DNA from: Akkermansiaceae bacterium UBA2367
Lineage (GTDB): Bacteria > Verrucomicrobiota > Verrucomicrobiia > Verrucomicrobiales > DEV007
Reading direction: 5' to 3'
NCBI GenBank assembly: GCA_002344525.1
Contig: DDTJ01000012.1
Span: 1 to 64,000, forward strand
DNA length: 64,000 nucleotides
Numbering within the stretch: the stretch's first letter is position 1; each line of letters starts with the position of its first letter. Of this stretch, positions 24,773 to 34,000 are shown piece by piece. Made by a program: the position numbers and the translations under genes. The notes below the pieces were generated by a model. That model was not told where the DNA came from and ran no database searches. It saw only the letters and a list, made by a program, of their open reading frames with translations.

Positions 24773-25963
24773 ATGAGCGATCACATCGAAGTGAGCCGAA
24801 AAAGTTTCATCGGTCGCATCCGGGACTCCATCGGCGGGGCGGTGATCGGCGTCATTCTCCTGCTCGTCGGGACGGGGGGCCTCTTCTGGAACGAAGGCCG
24901 TGCCGTGAAACGATACAAGGATCTCAAAGAGGGTGCGGGAGCCGTCGTCTCCGTCCCCTCCTCCGACCAGGTCGATCCTGTGGTCGAGGGCAAGCTCGTC
25001 CACCTCACCGGCGAGACCAAGACCGCATCCCCCTTGACCGACCCTGATTTCGGCGTCTCCGTCTCCGGACTCAAGCTCATCCGCTCCGTCGAGATGTACC
25101 AATGGGTCGAGAAAACGCACACCGAGAAAAAGGAGAAGCTCGGCGGCGGCACCGAAACGGTGAAACGATACAACTACGAGAAGAAATGGCGCACGGATCG
25201 CGTCGATTCGAGCCAGTTCAAGAATTCCGCCGGGCACAACAACCCGGGCATGAAATACGGCTCCAGCACCCTCCTCGCCGAGGAGGTCGCCTTCGGGGCT
25301 TTCTCCCTGCCCGCCTTCCTCGTCAAGAGGATCGGAGGTGCCAAGCCCCTCGCGGTCGAGTCGCTCGACCAAGCCAGCGAGGAGGTTCGCGCCGGCTCCC
25401 GGCTCCACGACGGGGGCGTCTATGTCGGCGACGATCCCGCCACCCCCGCCATCGGCGATCTGCGGGTGCGCTTCAGCAGCGTGCTCAACGGCCCCATCAG
25501 CGTCATCGCCCAGCAGAGCGGCACCACTTTCCGCCCCTACCAGACCGCGACCGGCGGCACCATCGAGCTGGTCGAAACCGGAACCGTGGACGCCCAAGGC
25601 ATGTTCCAGCGGGCGCACCAGCGCAACAATCTCCTCACTTGGGCGATCCGCCTCGGGGGCTTCGTCCTTCTGGGCACCGCCTTCTCCATGATCCTCGGCC
25701 CCATCGCCGCCTTCTCCAGCATCGTGCCCTTCCTCGGGCGCATCGCCGGGACCGGCGTCGCCATCGTCGGATTCCTCCTCGGCGGCATCCTCTCGTTCCT
25801 GACCGTGGGCGTCGCTTGGATCTACTACCGCCCCGCCCTCGGCATCGCCGTTTTCGTCCTCGCCGCCGTCCTGCTGGTCTTCCTCGTGCGAACCATACGC
25901 CGCCGCTCCGCCGTGCCCACGCGCGTCCCGCCGATGCCCGAGGCACCGCCCCCGCTCGTCTGA
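24773..25963 (+). CDS. TMEM43-family membrane protein
   Basis: A 396-residue protein with one transmembrane helix near residues 20-40 (GAVIGVILLLVGTGGLFWNEGRAVKRYK) and a bundle of three or four near 290-385 (FVLLGTAFSMILGPIAAFSS, TGVAIVGFLLGGILSFLTVG). The central 240 residues are extracytoplasmic. FWNEGRAVKR near the N-terminus and the VEMYQWVEK block are hallmarks of TMEM43 (LUMA), a eukaryotic inner-nuclear-membrane protein with scattered bacterial homologues of unknown role. The DUF4112 gene follows after 13 bases, so the two probably form an operon. Confidence 0.85.
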   Translation: MSDHIEVSRKSFIGRIRDSIGGAVIGVILLLVGTGGLFWNEGRAVKRYKDLKEGAGAVVSVPSSDQVDPVVEGKLVHLTGETKTASPLTDPDFGVSVSGLKLIRSVEMYQWVEKTHTEKKEKLGGGTETVKRYNYEKKWRTDRVDSSQFKNSAGHNNPGMKYGSSTLLAEEVAFGAFSLPAFLVKRIGGAKPLAVESLDQASEEVRAGSRLHDGGVYVGDDPATPAIGDLRVRFSSVLNGPISVIAQQSGTTFRPYQTATGGTIELVETGTVDAQGMFQRAHQRNNLLTWAIRLGGFVLLGTAFSMILGPIAAFSSIVPFLGRIAGTGVAIVGFLLGGILSFLTVGVAWIYYRPALGIAVFVLAAVLLVFLVRTIRRRSAVPTRVPPMPEAPPPLV

Positions 25964-25976
25964 TTTCCCGACGGCC

Positions 25977-26516
25977 ATGCCCTCCCCTACCGACCCGGCG
26001 CTCCTTCCCCCCTCCGATCCCGATTGGAAGCAGTTGCTCCGCGACCGGGCGCGAACCTCCAAGAGGCTCTCCTGGCTGCTCGACGAGTCCATCCGCATCC
26101 CCGGCACCCAACTCCGTTTCGGCCTCGATCCCCTCCTCGGCCTCATCCCCTACGGCGGCGAGACCCTCTCCGCGATCATCGGCGCGGTCATCCTCGGCGA
26201 AGCGGGGCAAAAGGGACTGCCCTTCCGCACCTTGACGAAGATGGGCGGGAACATGGTCCTCAACGCCGCCGTCGGCACCATCCCCGTCCTCGGAGACCTG
26301 TTTTCCTTCTGGTTCAAATCGAACACGCGGAACTACCGCATGCTGAGCACCTACCTCGAAAGCGAACGGGGCGAGGAGGCGCGGGGCGGCTGGTGGCCCG
26401 TCGTCCTGATCCTCGGCTTCCTCGCCGTCGTGCTCGTCCTGAACGTGCTCTCTTGGATCATTCTCGGGAGCCTCGTCTACGCCGCCTTCCACTGGCTGTC
26501 CGGGATGTTCGCCTAA
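25977..26516 (+). CDS. DUF4112-domain membrane protein
   Basis: A 179-residue protein. Residues 25-130 are a DUF4112 domain: LLDESIRIPGTQLRFGLDPL, GLIPYGGETLSAIIGAVILG, KMGGNMVLNAAVGTIPVLGD and FWFKSNTRNYRML. Two hydrophobic segments at the C-terminus (WWPVVLILGFLAVVLVLNVL and the one after it) anchor it. The function of DUF4112 is unknown. It follows the TMEM43-like gene by 13 bases and converges with the LptF/LptG gene. Confidence 0.88.
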   Translation: MPSPTDPALLPPSDPDWKQLLRDRARTSKRLSWLLDESIRIPGTQLRFGLDPLLGLIPYGGETLSAIIGAVILGEAGQKGLPFRTLTKMGGNMVLNAAVGTIPVLGDLFSFWFKSNTRNYRMLSTYLESERGEEARGGWWPVVLILGFLAVVLVLNVLSWIILGSLVYAAFHWLSGMFA

Positions 26517-26539
26517 CCCGGTCCCGGAAGGCCGACGCC

Positions 26540-27661
26540 TCACTTCCGGCCGAGTCGCCAGAACAGGTAGAAACCGAGACCAAGGAAGAGGATGTTCGGC
26601 ACCCACACGAGGAGGTGGGGATGCATCTCCTCGCGCCACTTCATCATTTTCGCGACGTTCAACATCGCGAAATACGCCACCGCGATGACCATGCTGAGGA
26701 CAAAGCCCGCAGTGCTCTCCCGCCTCTGCGACGTGATCCCGAGCGGCACCCCGATGAGAGCGAAAGTGAGGCAGGAGACGGAGAAGGCGAAGCGCATGCT
26801 CAGTTCCGTGCGGTAGGCGGCGCGCAGCGACGGCGCCTGAGACGTGTCCCCGGCACGCTGGAAAAGACGGCCCAAGGAGATGTTTCCGGGGGATTCCTTC
26901 ACGCGGTCCGCCACCTCCTTGAATTCATCGAGAGGCACCCCGAAAGGCGCCGATTCCAAAAAAACCGGCTGGCTCGCCCGCATGAGATCGCCCCCCTCCC
27001 CCTCCGCCATCACATTCACATCCGCCATGTCGAGGACCATCTCGGGATGCTCGCTTTCGAGATCGACCGAGACCTTCGCCGTTCTCGCAACGACGATGGC
27101 CTGGGGCACGAAATCCTCCATTCTGACGAGATGGAGGCCATGGAGCACCCCGTCCTCCTTCCTCGCGAAGACGAGATGGTCGGGCAGCTCATCCATCACC
27201 TGCTGGTCCGGGAAGATCATCAGCGGATCCCGCTGAAGCATGTTGAAGAGCGAGGCCTTCAAACCCTCCATCTCGGTCTTCGCCCAAGGGGTGACGGAAA
27301 GGTTGACGTAAGCGCAGATCCCTGTGAAGAAGACCGCCAACGCCCCGACCGGCGCGCTGATCCGCCACATGCTGAGGCCGGCCATGCGCATCGAGACGAA
27401 TTCGCTGTCCGCCGAAAGCCTTCCGAAAACCAGCAGAATGGCCGTGAGAAAAGAGAAGGGCACCGCCAAGCTCAAGGCGATGGGGACGATCAGCAGGACG
27501 AATTTCATCACGAACCCGAGGCTGATGTCGGGCCGCTTCGCCAGCTCGCGCAGGATTTCCTTGAAGACGTTGCCCAAGACGAGAAGAATGATGATCACCA
27601 CCACCGCGTAGACGGCGGAGACGAAGACTTGGCGGGCGATGTAGCGGTCGAGCAGCCTCAT
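26540..27661 (-). CDS. LptF/LptG-family permease (LPS export)
   Basis: A 373-residue YjgP/YjgQ-family protein. LptF and LptG form the membrane core of the ABC transporter that extracts LPS from the inner membrane and feeds it to the periplasmic bridge. Six helices are visible, three N-terminal (VFVSAVYAVVVIIILLVLGN; PIALSLAVPFSFLTAILLVF; ISAPVGALAVFFTGICAYV) and three C-terminal (ALIGVPLG..., AGFVLSMVIAVAYFAML, HLLVWVPNILFLGLGFYLFW), around a periplasmic beta-jellyroll. SEFVSMRMAGLSMWRI is the family's coupling-loop signature. Start set at MRLLDRYIARQ (27661); the longer frame adds an unlikely tail. Its partner (F or G) is not in the window. Confidence 0.9.
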   Translation of the reverse strand: MRLLDRYIARQVFVSAVYAVVVIIILLVLGNVFKEILRELAKRPDISLGFVMKFVLLIVPIALSLAVPFSFLTAILLVFGRLSADSEFVSMRMAGLSMWRISAPVGALAVFFTGICAYVNLSVTPWAKTEMEGLKASLFNMLQRDPLMIFPDQQVMDELPDHLVFARKEDGVLHGLHLVRMEDFVPQAIVVARTAKVSVDLESEHPEMVLDMADVNVMAEGEGGDLMRASQPVFLESAPFGVPLDEFKEVADRVKESPGNISLGRLFQRAGDTSQAPSLRAAYRTELSMRFAFSVSCLTFALIGVPLGITSQRRESTAGFVLSMVIAVAYFAMLNVAKMMKWREEMHPHLLVWVPNILFLGLGFYLFWRLGRK

Positions 27662-27810
27662 GCTCTCGATGGAGGGCGGGGTTTTCGAGGAGAAAGGGGA
27701 ATCTCGCCCCTCCCCGTCCCCCGGCAAGCGCGAAGTGGTCCCACCACCGGGATCGCCGCCCCATCCCCTCCTTGACGCGAGGGGCCTTCCGGTTCATCTT
27801 CAATCCTGCT

Positions 27811-27895
27811 CTGACAGGGGAGCGCACCACGCTGAGATCGCCCGCCGGGCGAGACCCTTCGAACCTGACGCAGGTAATGCTGCCGCAGGGAGTCA
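27811..27895 (+). ncRNA. TPP riboswitch (THI element)
   Basis: The conserved thiamine-pyrophosphate core is present in order: GGGG-AGC near 27817, CTGAGA at 27832-27837, ACCCTTCGAACCTGA at 27854-27868, then GCAGGTAATGC and a closing GCAGGGA. TGAC at 27812-27815 pairs with GTCA at 27892-27895 to close helix P1. It lies 151 bases upstream of thiC, the standard place for this switch, and would turn thiC off when TPP is plentiful. No obvious intrinsic terminator with a U-tract follows, so control at translation is likelier, though a small ORF begins right after it. Confidence 0.95.
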
Positions 27896-27898
27896 CCC

Positions 27899-27988
27899 AT
27901 GAAATTCCCTCCCCATCCCGCCGCGAATCCCGGAACCCCCTCCGGCCACGGCCACGCCGCGTCATCCCACGCGTTCTTTTCCGCGTAA
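27899..27988 (+). CDS. Possible 29-residue leader ORF between riboswitch and thiC
   Basis: An ATG three bases after the riboswitch opens a 29-codon frame (MKFPPHPAANPGTPSGHGHA and nine more residues) ending TAA at 27986. It is proline- and histidine-rich and not related to ThiC. It could be chance, since GC-rich DNA keeps frames open, or a leader whose translation is gated by the riboswitch. Confidence 0.25.
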   Translation: MKFPPHPAANPGTPSGHGHAASSHAFFSA

Positions 27989-28046
27989 GCGCCGACCTTT
28001 TCCTTCCCACCTTTCACCTTTTACTCCGCCGCAGGCGTCCTCCTCC

Positions 28047-29981
<1,935 letters not shown>

Positions 29982-30036
29982 TTTGCTCTGGGTATTGGCA
30001 GACGGTTGTTATCCGGCGAGTCGTTCCGTCTCCGCA

Positions 30037-30408
30037 ATGAAGCCGCTCGCCGCCATCGCCATCCTTGCTGGATTGGGGAACTTGATCTATTTCCCTCTCC
30101 ACTTGACCCAATCCAACCCGGTCTTCTCATGGATGACTTCCGCAGGTGCCTCGGTGCTCGGGGTCTTTCTTCTCGTCTCGGGCGTGGGGACGTGGCAACG
30201 ACGTCTTTACGGATGGAAGTCGGGTTTTGCGGCGATCTTCGCCGCATCGCTCTGGTGCGCCGCAGCAAGCGCTGAAATGGCGCTACGACACTTCCCTCAA
30301 CCGACAACTGCCCTAATGGTCGCCATCACTCTGGGAGCTTTGTTCATTCTCGTCGGTCTCTACCCTGCCGCGCTATGGAAGGACCGGAGGCCGTGGTTTG
30401 GGTATTGA
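30037..30408 (+). CDS. Small four-helix membrane protein, unknown function
   Basis: A 123-residue protein made almost entirely of four hydrophobic segments (LAAIAILAGLGNLIYFPLHL, SAGASVLGVFLLVSGVGTW, AAIFAASLWCAAASAEMAL, TALMVAITLGALFILVGLY). No family recognised. It lies 55 bases after thiC on the same strand. A thiamine-linked role is possible only from position. Confidence 0.65.
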   Translation: MKPLAAIAILAGLGNLIYFPLHLTQSNPVFSWMTSAGASVLGVFLLVSGVGTWQRRLYGWKSGFAAIFAASLWCAAASAEMALRHFPQPTTALMVAITLGALFILVGLYPAALWKDRRPWFGY

Positions 30409-30497
30409 GCGGAAAGCCAAGGAAAATCCGGGCCTGAGTCATTCGCCAGCCCCTCGAAAATTTCCCGATGTCAGGCTGGTGAAGCCCTCACCCCAAT

Positions 30498-30526
30498 TTG
30501 CCCGCCAGCGCCGCCGATGGTATGCT
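30498..30526 (+). promoter_or_regulatory. Candidate promoter of the small AbiE-partner-like gene
   Basis: TTGCCC (30498-30503), a 17-base spacer and TATGCT (30521-30526). The ATG follows 13 bases later, leaving a leader of only a few bases. Confidence 0.4.
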
Positions 30527-30539
30527 TTCGCCATCCCGC

Positions 30540-30761
30540 ATGTCCACAACGGCCCCCATCGCCCCTCTGAAGGAGATTTCTCCCGAGGCGCTCGCTCTCG
30601 CCCGCTCCCTCGCGAAGGAGTTCTCCCATTGCATGTGGTGGAGGCATCCCGAAGCGACCATCGAGAATTGGGATGACGCCTATCTCATCGTCCAACACCT
30701 CCGCGAATACGGAGGCCACCGCGCTTGGCGCGAAGCGCAGCGTCTCTGGAAATGCCTGTAA
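30540..30761 (+). CDS. Small AbiE-partner-like protein of a decayed module
   Basis: A 73-residue protein, MSTTAPIAPLKEISPEALAL at the start and ending YGGHRAWREAQRLWKCL, with tryptophans and charged residues like small proteins coded next to nucleotidyltransferases. Its stop overlaps by ten bases a frame that begins like an AbiEii-type nucleotidyltransferase but breaks off, so this looks like the surviving half of a two-gene module arranged like the intact one at 10446-11361. Start chosen at 30540; in-frame ATGs at 30498 and 30522 overlap the candidate promoter. Confidence 0.6.
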   Translation: MSTTAPIAPLKEISPEALALARSLAKEFSHCMWWRHPEATIENWDDAYLIVQHLREYGGHRAWREAQRLWKCL

Positions 30762-30845
30762 CCGCCTTCCAGTCCGAAGTACTCGCCGTGCTTGCACAAA
30801 ACCGCAGCGAAGAGAGCCACTTCGCCGGTGGCCTCGGTTTAAACA
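30752..30845 (+). pseudogene. Truncated AbiEii-type nucleotidyltransferase remnant
   Basis: From the ATG at 30752 the frame reads MPVTAFQSEVLAVLAQNRSE then ESHFAGGLGLNI. This is the beginning of the nucleotidyltransferase subfamily whose N-terminus has the form F-x-x-x-V-L-x-L-(x)n-H-x-A-G-G-x-x-L-N. Just after the GG turn the sequence loses all similarity and runs into the 3' end of the convergent gene (stop at 30846). No catalytic D-x-D remains. The break therefore falls within the active-site motif. Confidence 0.6.
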
Positions 30846-32069
30846 TCACTCCGCGTCCGCCCAAGCCACGACGAGCTTTTCGTGGAACCCGAAGGACAGC
30901 GACGGGAGCGAAGGGAAGGCGTCGGTTTCCTCGGGCTTCCGGGGCAGGTCGAAGAAGGCGACGGTGACTCCGTTCGTAAAGACGGTCACCGAACAGAAGG
31001 CCTCCTCGATCTCGATTTTGTTCACGAAGACGGCGGAAGTCTCCACGTCTTTCTGAAGGGTCGAAAAGGAGCTGAAACCATCGTAGACGATCTGCTCGCC
31101 GTCGGATGAAAGGGCCTTGAGAACCTCTTGGAACGTGGTTTCAGGATCGGCACCGTCAGGATGGGGGATGAAGGCGAGAGTGAAGGGAAGCGACACGTCC
31201 TTCTCGAACTCCAACGCATGGTATCCGGCGGCGTGTCCCGCGAGTCCGGCGAGGGGCTCCGGCAGCGGCACGTCGACCCGGACCAAGGCGAAATGGTCAT
31301 CCTCCGGGGAGGGCTCGTACCATGCCACCGAGCCATCGTCGGCAAGCGATGGCCCCTTCGGATAGGGCAGATCCCCCTTCGACTCGTCGTGCGAAGGGAA
31401 GCCGATCACGGAAGGTGCGGGGCGGGTGATGGCATCGAGGAGCGCCTCCGCCACGGTCTCTTCCGGGGCGTCGGCCGCCGCCGCCTCGGCGCTGCCGTAG
31501 TCGACCCGGAAATAGGCGACGTGACCGTTCAAGGGGCGAAGGAGGAACCGGGAAGTAGGGAAAGCGTCGGAAGTGAAGGAAGAGTAGTTGTTGGAAAGAG
31601 AGTTCTTGATCTCGCTCCCGACGGCCACCTTGGCGTAGAGGGAATTGGCGAGCGCGGAATACTGCTCGGAAGTGCTGGCCTCCAACAAATGGACGGCAAC
31701 GGTCCTCCCGTTGGCCTCGTCCCGGTAGATTGCCCCGGCGAGGGATTCGCCGAAGGCGGGATCGGGGCTTGCCGAGACCGATTCGAACACGAAAGGATCG
31801 ACGGCGGCGGGCCAATCCGAGTCAGCAATGCTCCCTCCTCCGCCGATCACGAGGGAGGGTTGACGCGCCGGATCGTAGCTGATGGTGAGGGTGTTGGTAT
31901 GGCCTCCGGATTTCGAGGTTTCCCGCACCCCCAGATAGTAGATCGCAACGCTGATTCCCACGATGACGAGGGCGATGCCGAAGAGCGCCGCAATGACGCA
32001 ACCGGTGATGAGACAAGCGGATTTCCCTCCGCTAGAGGAGGCCTGGGCTGAAGGGGCGGGGGAATTCAT
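30846..32069 (-). CDS. Single-pass membrane-anchored protein, unknown function
   Basis: A 407-residue protein. A proline- and serine-rich cytoplasmic start (MNSPAPSAQASSSGGKS) leads to one transmembrane helix (LITGCVIAALFGIALVIVGI, about residues 20-45), followed by a 360-residue extracytoplasmic domain of unknown family, with acidic loops and paired aromatic residues. The ATG at 32069 is preferred; a longer frame to 32141 would add a basic tail before the poly-polar start. Its 3' end abuts the truncated nucleotidyltransferase remnant. Confidence 0.6.
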   Translation of the reverse strand: MNSPAPSAQASSSGGKSACLITGCVIAALFGIALVIVGISVAIYYLGVRETSKSGGHTNTLTISYDPARQPSLVIGGGGSIADSDWPAAVDPFVFESVSASPDPAFGESLAGAIYRDEANGRTVAVHLLEASTSEQYSALANSLYAKVAVGSEIKNSLSNNYSSFTSDAFPTSRFLLRPLNGHVAYFRVDYGSAEAAAADAPEETVAEALLDAITRPAPSVIGFPSHDESKGDLPYPKGPSLADDGSVAWYEPSPEDDHFALVRVDVPLPEPLAGLAGHAAGYHALEFEKDVSLPFTLAFIPHPDGADPETTFQEVLKALSSDGEQIVYDGFSSFSTLQKDVETSAVFVNKIEIEEAFCSVTVFTNGVTVAFFDLPRKPEETDAFPSLPSLSFGFHEKLVVAWADAE

Positions 32070-32183
32070 CGATAGAGAAAATCGGAACGAGATTCGTCCT
32101 GTTCGACGAACGTGGCAATATGATTTTGGACCCCGCTTCACGAAGTGCTGCGCAGGGGAAGCGGGCGGATTTCATGGGAGCAG

Positions 32184-32211
32184 TTGACAAAAGGGGTTTG
32201 TAATACATAGT
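32184..32211 (+). promoter_or_regulatory. Candidate promoter of the AbrB-Doc operon
   Basis: A perfect -35 TTGACA (32184-32189), a 16-base spacer and CATAGT (32206-32211), then seven bases to the ATG. A weak dyad, GTAA at 32200-32203 and TTAC at 32213-32216, spans the -10 box and could be a binding site for the AbrB-type antitoxin. Confidence 0.5.
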
Positions 32212-32218
32212 TTTACCC

Positions 32219-32446
32219 ATGATCAAGACCATCGCCAAGATCGGGAACTCCCAAGGCATCATCTTCGACTCCGCCCTGCTCCAACTCGCCCGCCTCAAGG
32301 TCGGCGACGAGGTGAACGTGGAGGTGCATGCGGGCGGGACGATCACGATCACGCCCATCGTCGAGATGCCGCCTGCGGAGGAAGTCACCGACCTCATCCA
32401 AGACACCATGAAGCGGTATGCCCGAACGATGCAACGCCTCGCATGA
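32219..32446 (+). CDS. AbrB/MazE-type antitoxin
   Basis: A 75-residue protein with a SpoVT/AbrB swapped-hairpin domain in its first 50 residues (IKTIAKIGNSQGIIFDSALL, LKVGDEVNVEVHAGGTITIT), the DNA-binding form of MazE-like antitoxins. The C-terminal 25 residues (EEVTDLIQDTMKRYARTMQR) would be the toxin-neutralising tail. Its TGA overlaps the ATG of the Doc toxin gene (ATGA). It probably represses its own operon through the promoter region just upstream. Confidence 0.88.
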   Translation: MIKTIAKIGNSQGIIFDSALLQLARLKVGDEVNVEVHAGGTITITPIVEMPPAEEVTDLIQDTMKRYARTMQRLA

Positions 32447-32841
32447 ACTCCGACCCCAATCGATGCCTCCATCTCACCGTGGAGATCGTGGAGGAGATCC
32501 ATACTGCGGCGATCACCCAGTTCGGTGGCTCCGACGGGCTTCGTGACCGGGCCATGCTGGAGTCGGCCGTCGCCGCACCACAGGCCAGTTTCGGCGGCGT
32601 CTCGCCCTTCAAGGACATCATCGAAGTCTCGGCCGCCTGCCTCTATTATCTTTGTGGAAACCATCCTTTTGTCGATGGAAACAAGCGTGTTGCGCTCGGT
32701 TCCTGCCTCGTCTTTCTGCGCTTGAACGGCTACGAACCCGCTCCCGACAGCGAGGATTGGGAAACCCTCACCCTCGCCGTCGCCGCGGGCGTCCTGAGAC
32801 GGGACGAGGCCACGGCGCGGCTGCGGGAGCTGCTGCTCTGA
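32443..32841 (+). CDS. Doc-type (Fic-fold) toxin
   Basis: A 132-residue Fic/Doc protein of the death-on-curing family. The core motif HPFVDGNKR lies at residues 74-82; H74 is the catalytic base and D78, N80 and K81 fit the Doc form, whose model member phosphorylates EF-Tu rather than transferring AMP. Other family blocks are GGSDGLRDRAMLESAVAAPQ and the following ACLYYLCGNH. The usual antitoxin of Doc is Phd; here the partner is AbrB/MazE-like, a known but less common pairing. Confidence 0.92.
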   Translation: MNSDPNRCLHLTVEIVEEIHTAAITQFGGSDGLRDRAMLESAVAAPQASFGGVSPFKDIIEVSAACLYYLCGNHPFVDGNKRVALGSCLVFLRLNGYEPAPDSEDWETLTLAVAAGVLRRDEATARLRELLL

Positions 32842-32875
32842 CGGCACGGAATGCCGAGTCGTTTTTCCGCTCCCC

Positions 32876-33772
32876 TCACGCAGGAACGGCGAGACCGTTC
32901 GCGAAACGCTCGTGCAGGGCTTCGGGCGGGTCGAGGTAGACGAGGACACCCCGTGCGAAAGCGTCCTTCTCCAATTCGGCGCGGCGCTGTTCGCAAAGGG
33001 TGACGAGATTCTGCGCCGATTTTCGCGACAGACCGAAGCTCCCGTGGTCCGCCAGTGCGTCTTCGAGCACGGCGAGGTCATGATGCTCGCCCAGCCAGGA
33101 GGCCAGCTCCTCGGCGAGGGCGGCTCGCGTCGCGAACTCCTCCGGGTCGAGGAAGGTCAGGAGCTGGTAGTGGAAGGCGAGGTATTTCGCCCTCTTCCGC
33201 CACTCGTGGCATTCGTGCGGATCGCGCGAGGCGCGGGAGTTCTCGTAATGGCGCAGGCCGACGCGGTAGTTCGAGACGACGGCGCTGAAGGCGATCTCGG
33301 GGCCGACCTGGTCCCAGTCCCAATTCTCGATGAGACGAGCGGCTTCGGCGAAGTCGCGGGAGGCGCCCTCCACCTCGATGGGAAGACCCTCGTCCCGCAG
33401 GATGGCCTCGTGCCGCTCGCGGAGCTGCTGCCGCACGGAGAGGGCGGAGGGGGAAAGGCGGGCTTTCCCGGAGAGTTCAAAAAGGCGGTCGAAAGTCTCC
33501 TGCCGCACGAGGGCGTCACGGGCCGGGGAGAAGCGTCGCGCCGCGTCGCGGATGAGGCGGCTGGCCCGCGAGGGATCGCCCGAATCGAGGACCGGGCGGG
33601 TCAGGAGAAGGATGCCGCGCATCCGCTTGTTATGCCGGCGGACCTCGTGGATGGCGAGGTCCGGGTCCTCGGCAAAGGCGGCGAGACGCGCCTGTGCTCC
33701 CGCCGCCTCGCTCATCAGGAGGCGGCGGCACTCGTTCCCGATGGGGGCATCCTCCGAAAAGGCGAATTCCAT
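32876..33772 (-). CDS. CHAD-domain protein
   Basis: A 298-residue all-helical protein with a single CHAD domain, marked by repeated basic histidine segments: AIHEVRRHNKRMRGILLLTR near residue 40 and HECHEWRKRAKYLAFHYQLL near 190, plus WLGEHHDLAVL. CHAD domains bind polyphosphate and attach to polyphosphate granules; they often accompany CYTH triphosphatases or polyphosphate kinases, none of which is in the window. No signal peptide, so cytoplasmic. Confidence 0.9.
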   Translation of the reverse strand: MEFAFSEDAPIGNECRRLLMSEAAGAQARLAAFAEDPDLAIHEVRRHNKRMRGILLLTRPVLDSGDPSRASRLIRDAARRFSPARDALVRQETFDRLFELSGKARLSPSALSVRQQLRERHEAILRDEGLPIEVEGASRDFAEAARLIENWDWDQVGPEIAFSAVVSNYRVGLRHYENSRASRDPHECHEWRKRAKYLAFHYQLLTFLDPEEFATRAALAEELASWLGEHHDLAVLEDALADHGSFGLSRKSAQNLVTLCEQRRAELEKDAFARGVLVYLDPPEALHERFANGLAVPA

Positions 33773-33929
33773 GCGCCTCTACGGATACGGGGAAACCCGC
33801 CCTTGTCGAGTGACGAAAAGACGCGAGGGAGACGTAGCCCGGCAGAAGTTGTGTCCACCTGAACCCCTCGCGCCCCGTGGCCTCCCCCCATTACGCCCGC
33901 AAATACGTTATTCCCTGAAAAATCTAGCC

Positions 33930-33938
33930 TGTTATAAT
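33930..33938 (+). promoter_or_regulatory. Extended -10 promoter of the giant cytochrome/DUF1553 gene
   Basis: A consensus TATAAT at 33933-33938 preceded by TG one base upstream (TGTTATAAT), the extended -10 form. The -35 region is poor (ATTCCC-like). The start codon is 62 bases downstream, so this message has a normal leader, unlike the other promoters noted here. Confidence 0.55.
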
Positions 33939-34000
33939 CCACCATCGCCGGATTCCACCCTCCCCTCCCCCGGAACCCGCCCACCAACCTGCCCCAGACC

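Noticed and set aside
30725..30967. An 80-codon frame as an intact gene
   Set aside because: Only its first part (from 30752) resembles a nucleotidyltransferase; the rest is the antisense of the convergent gene, so it is listed as a remnant.
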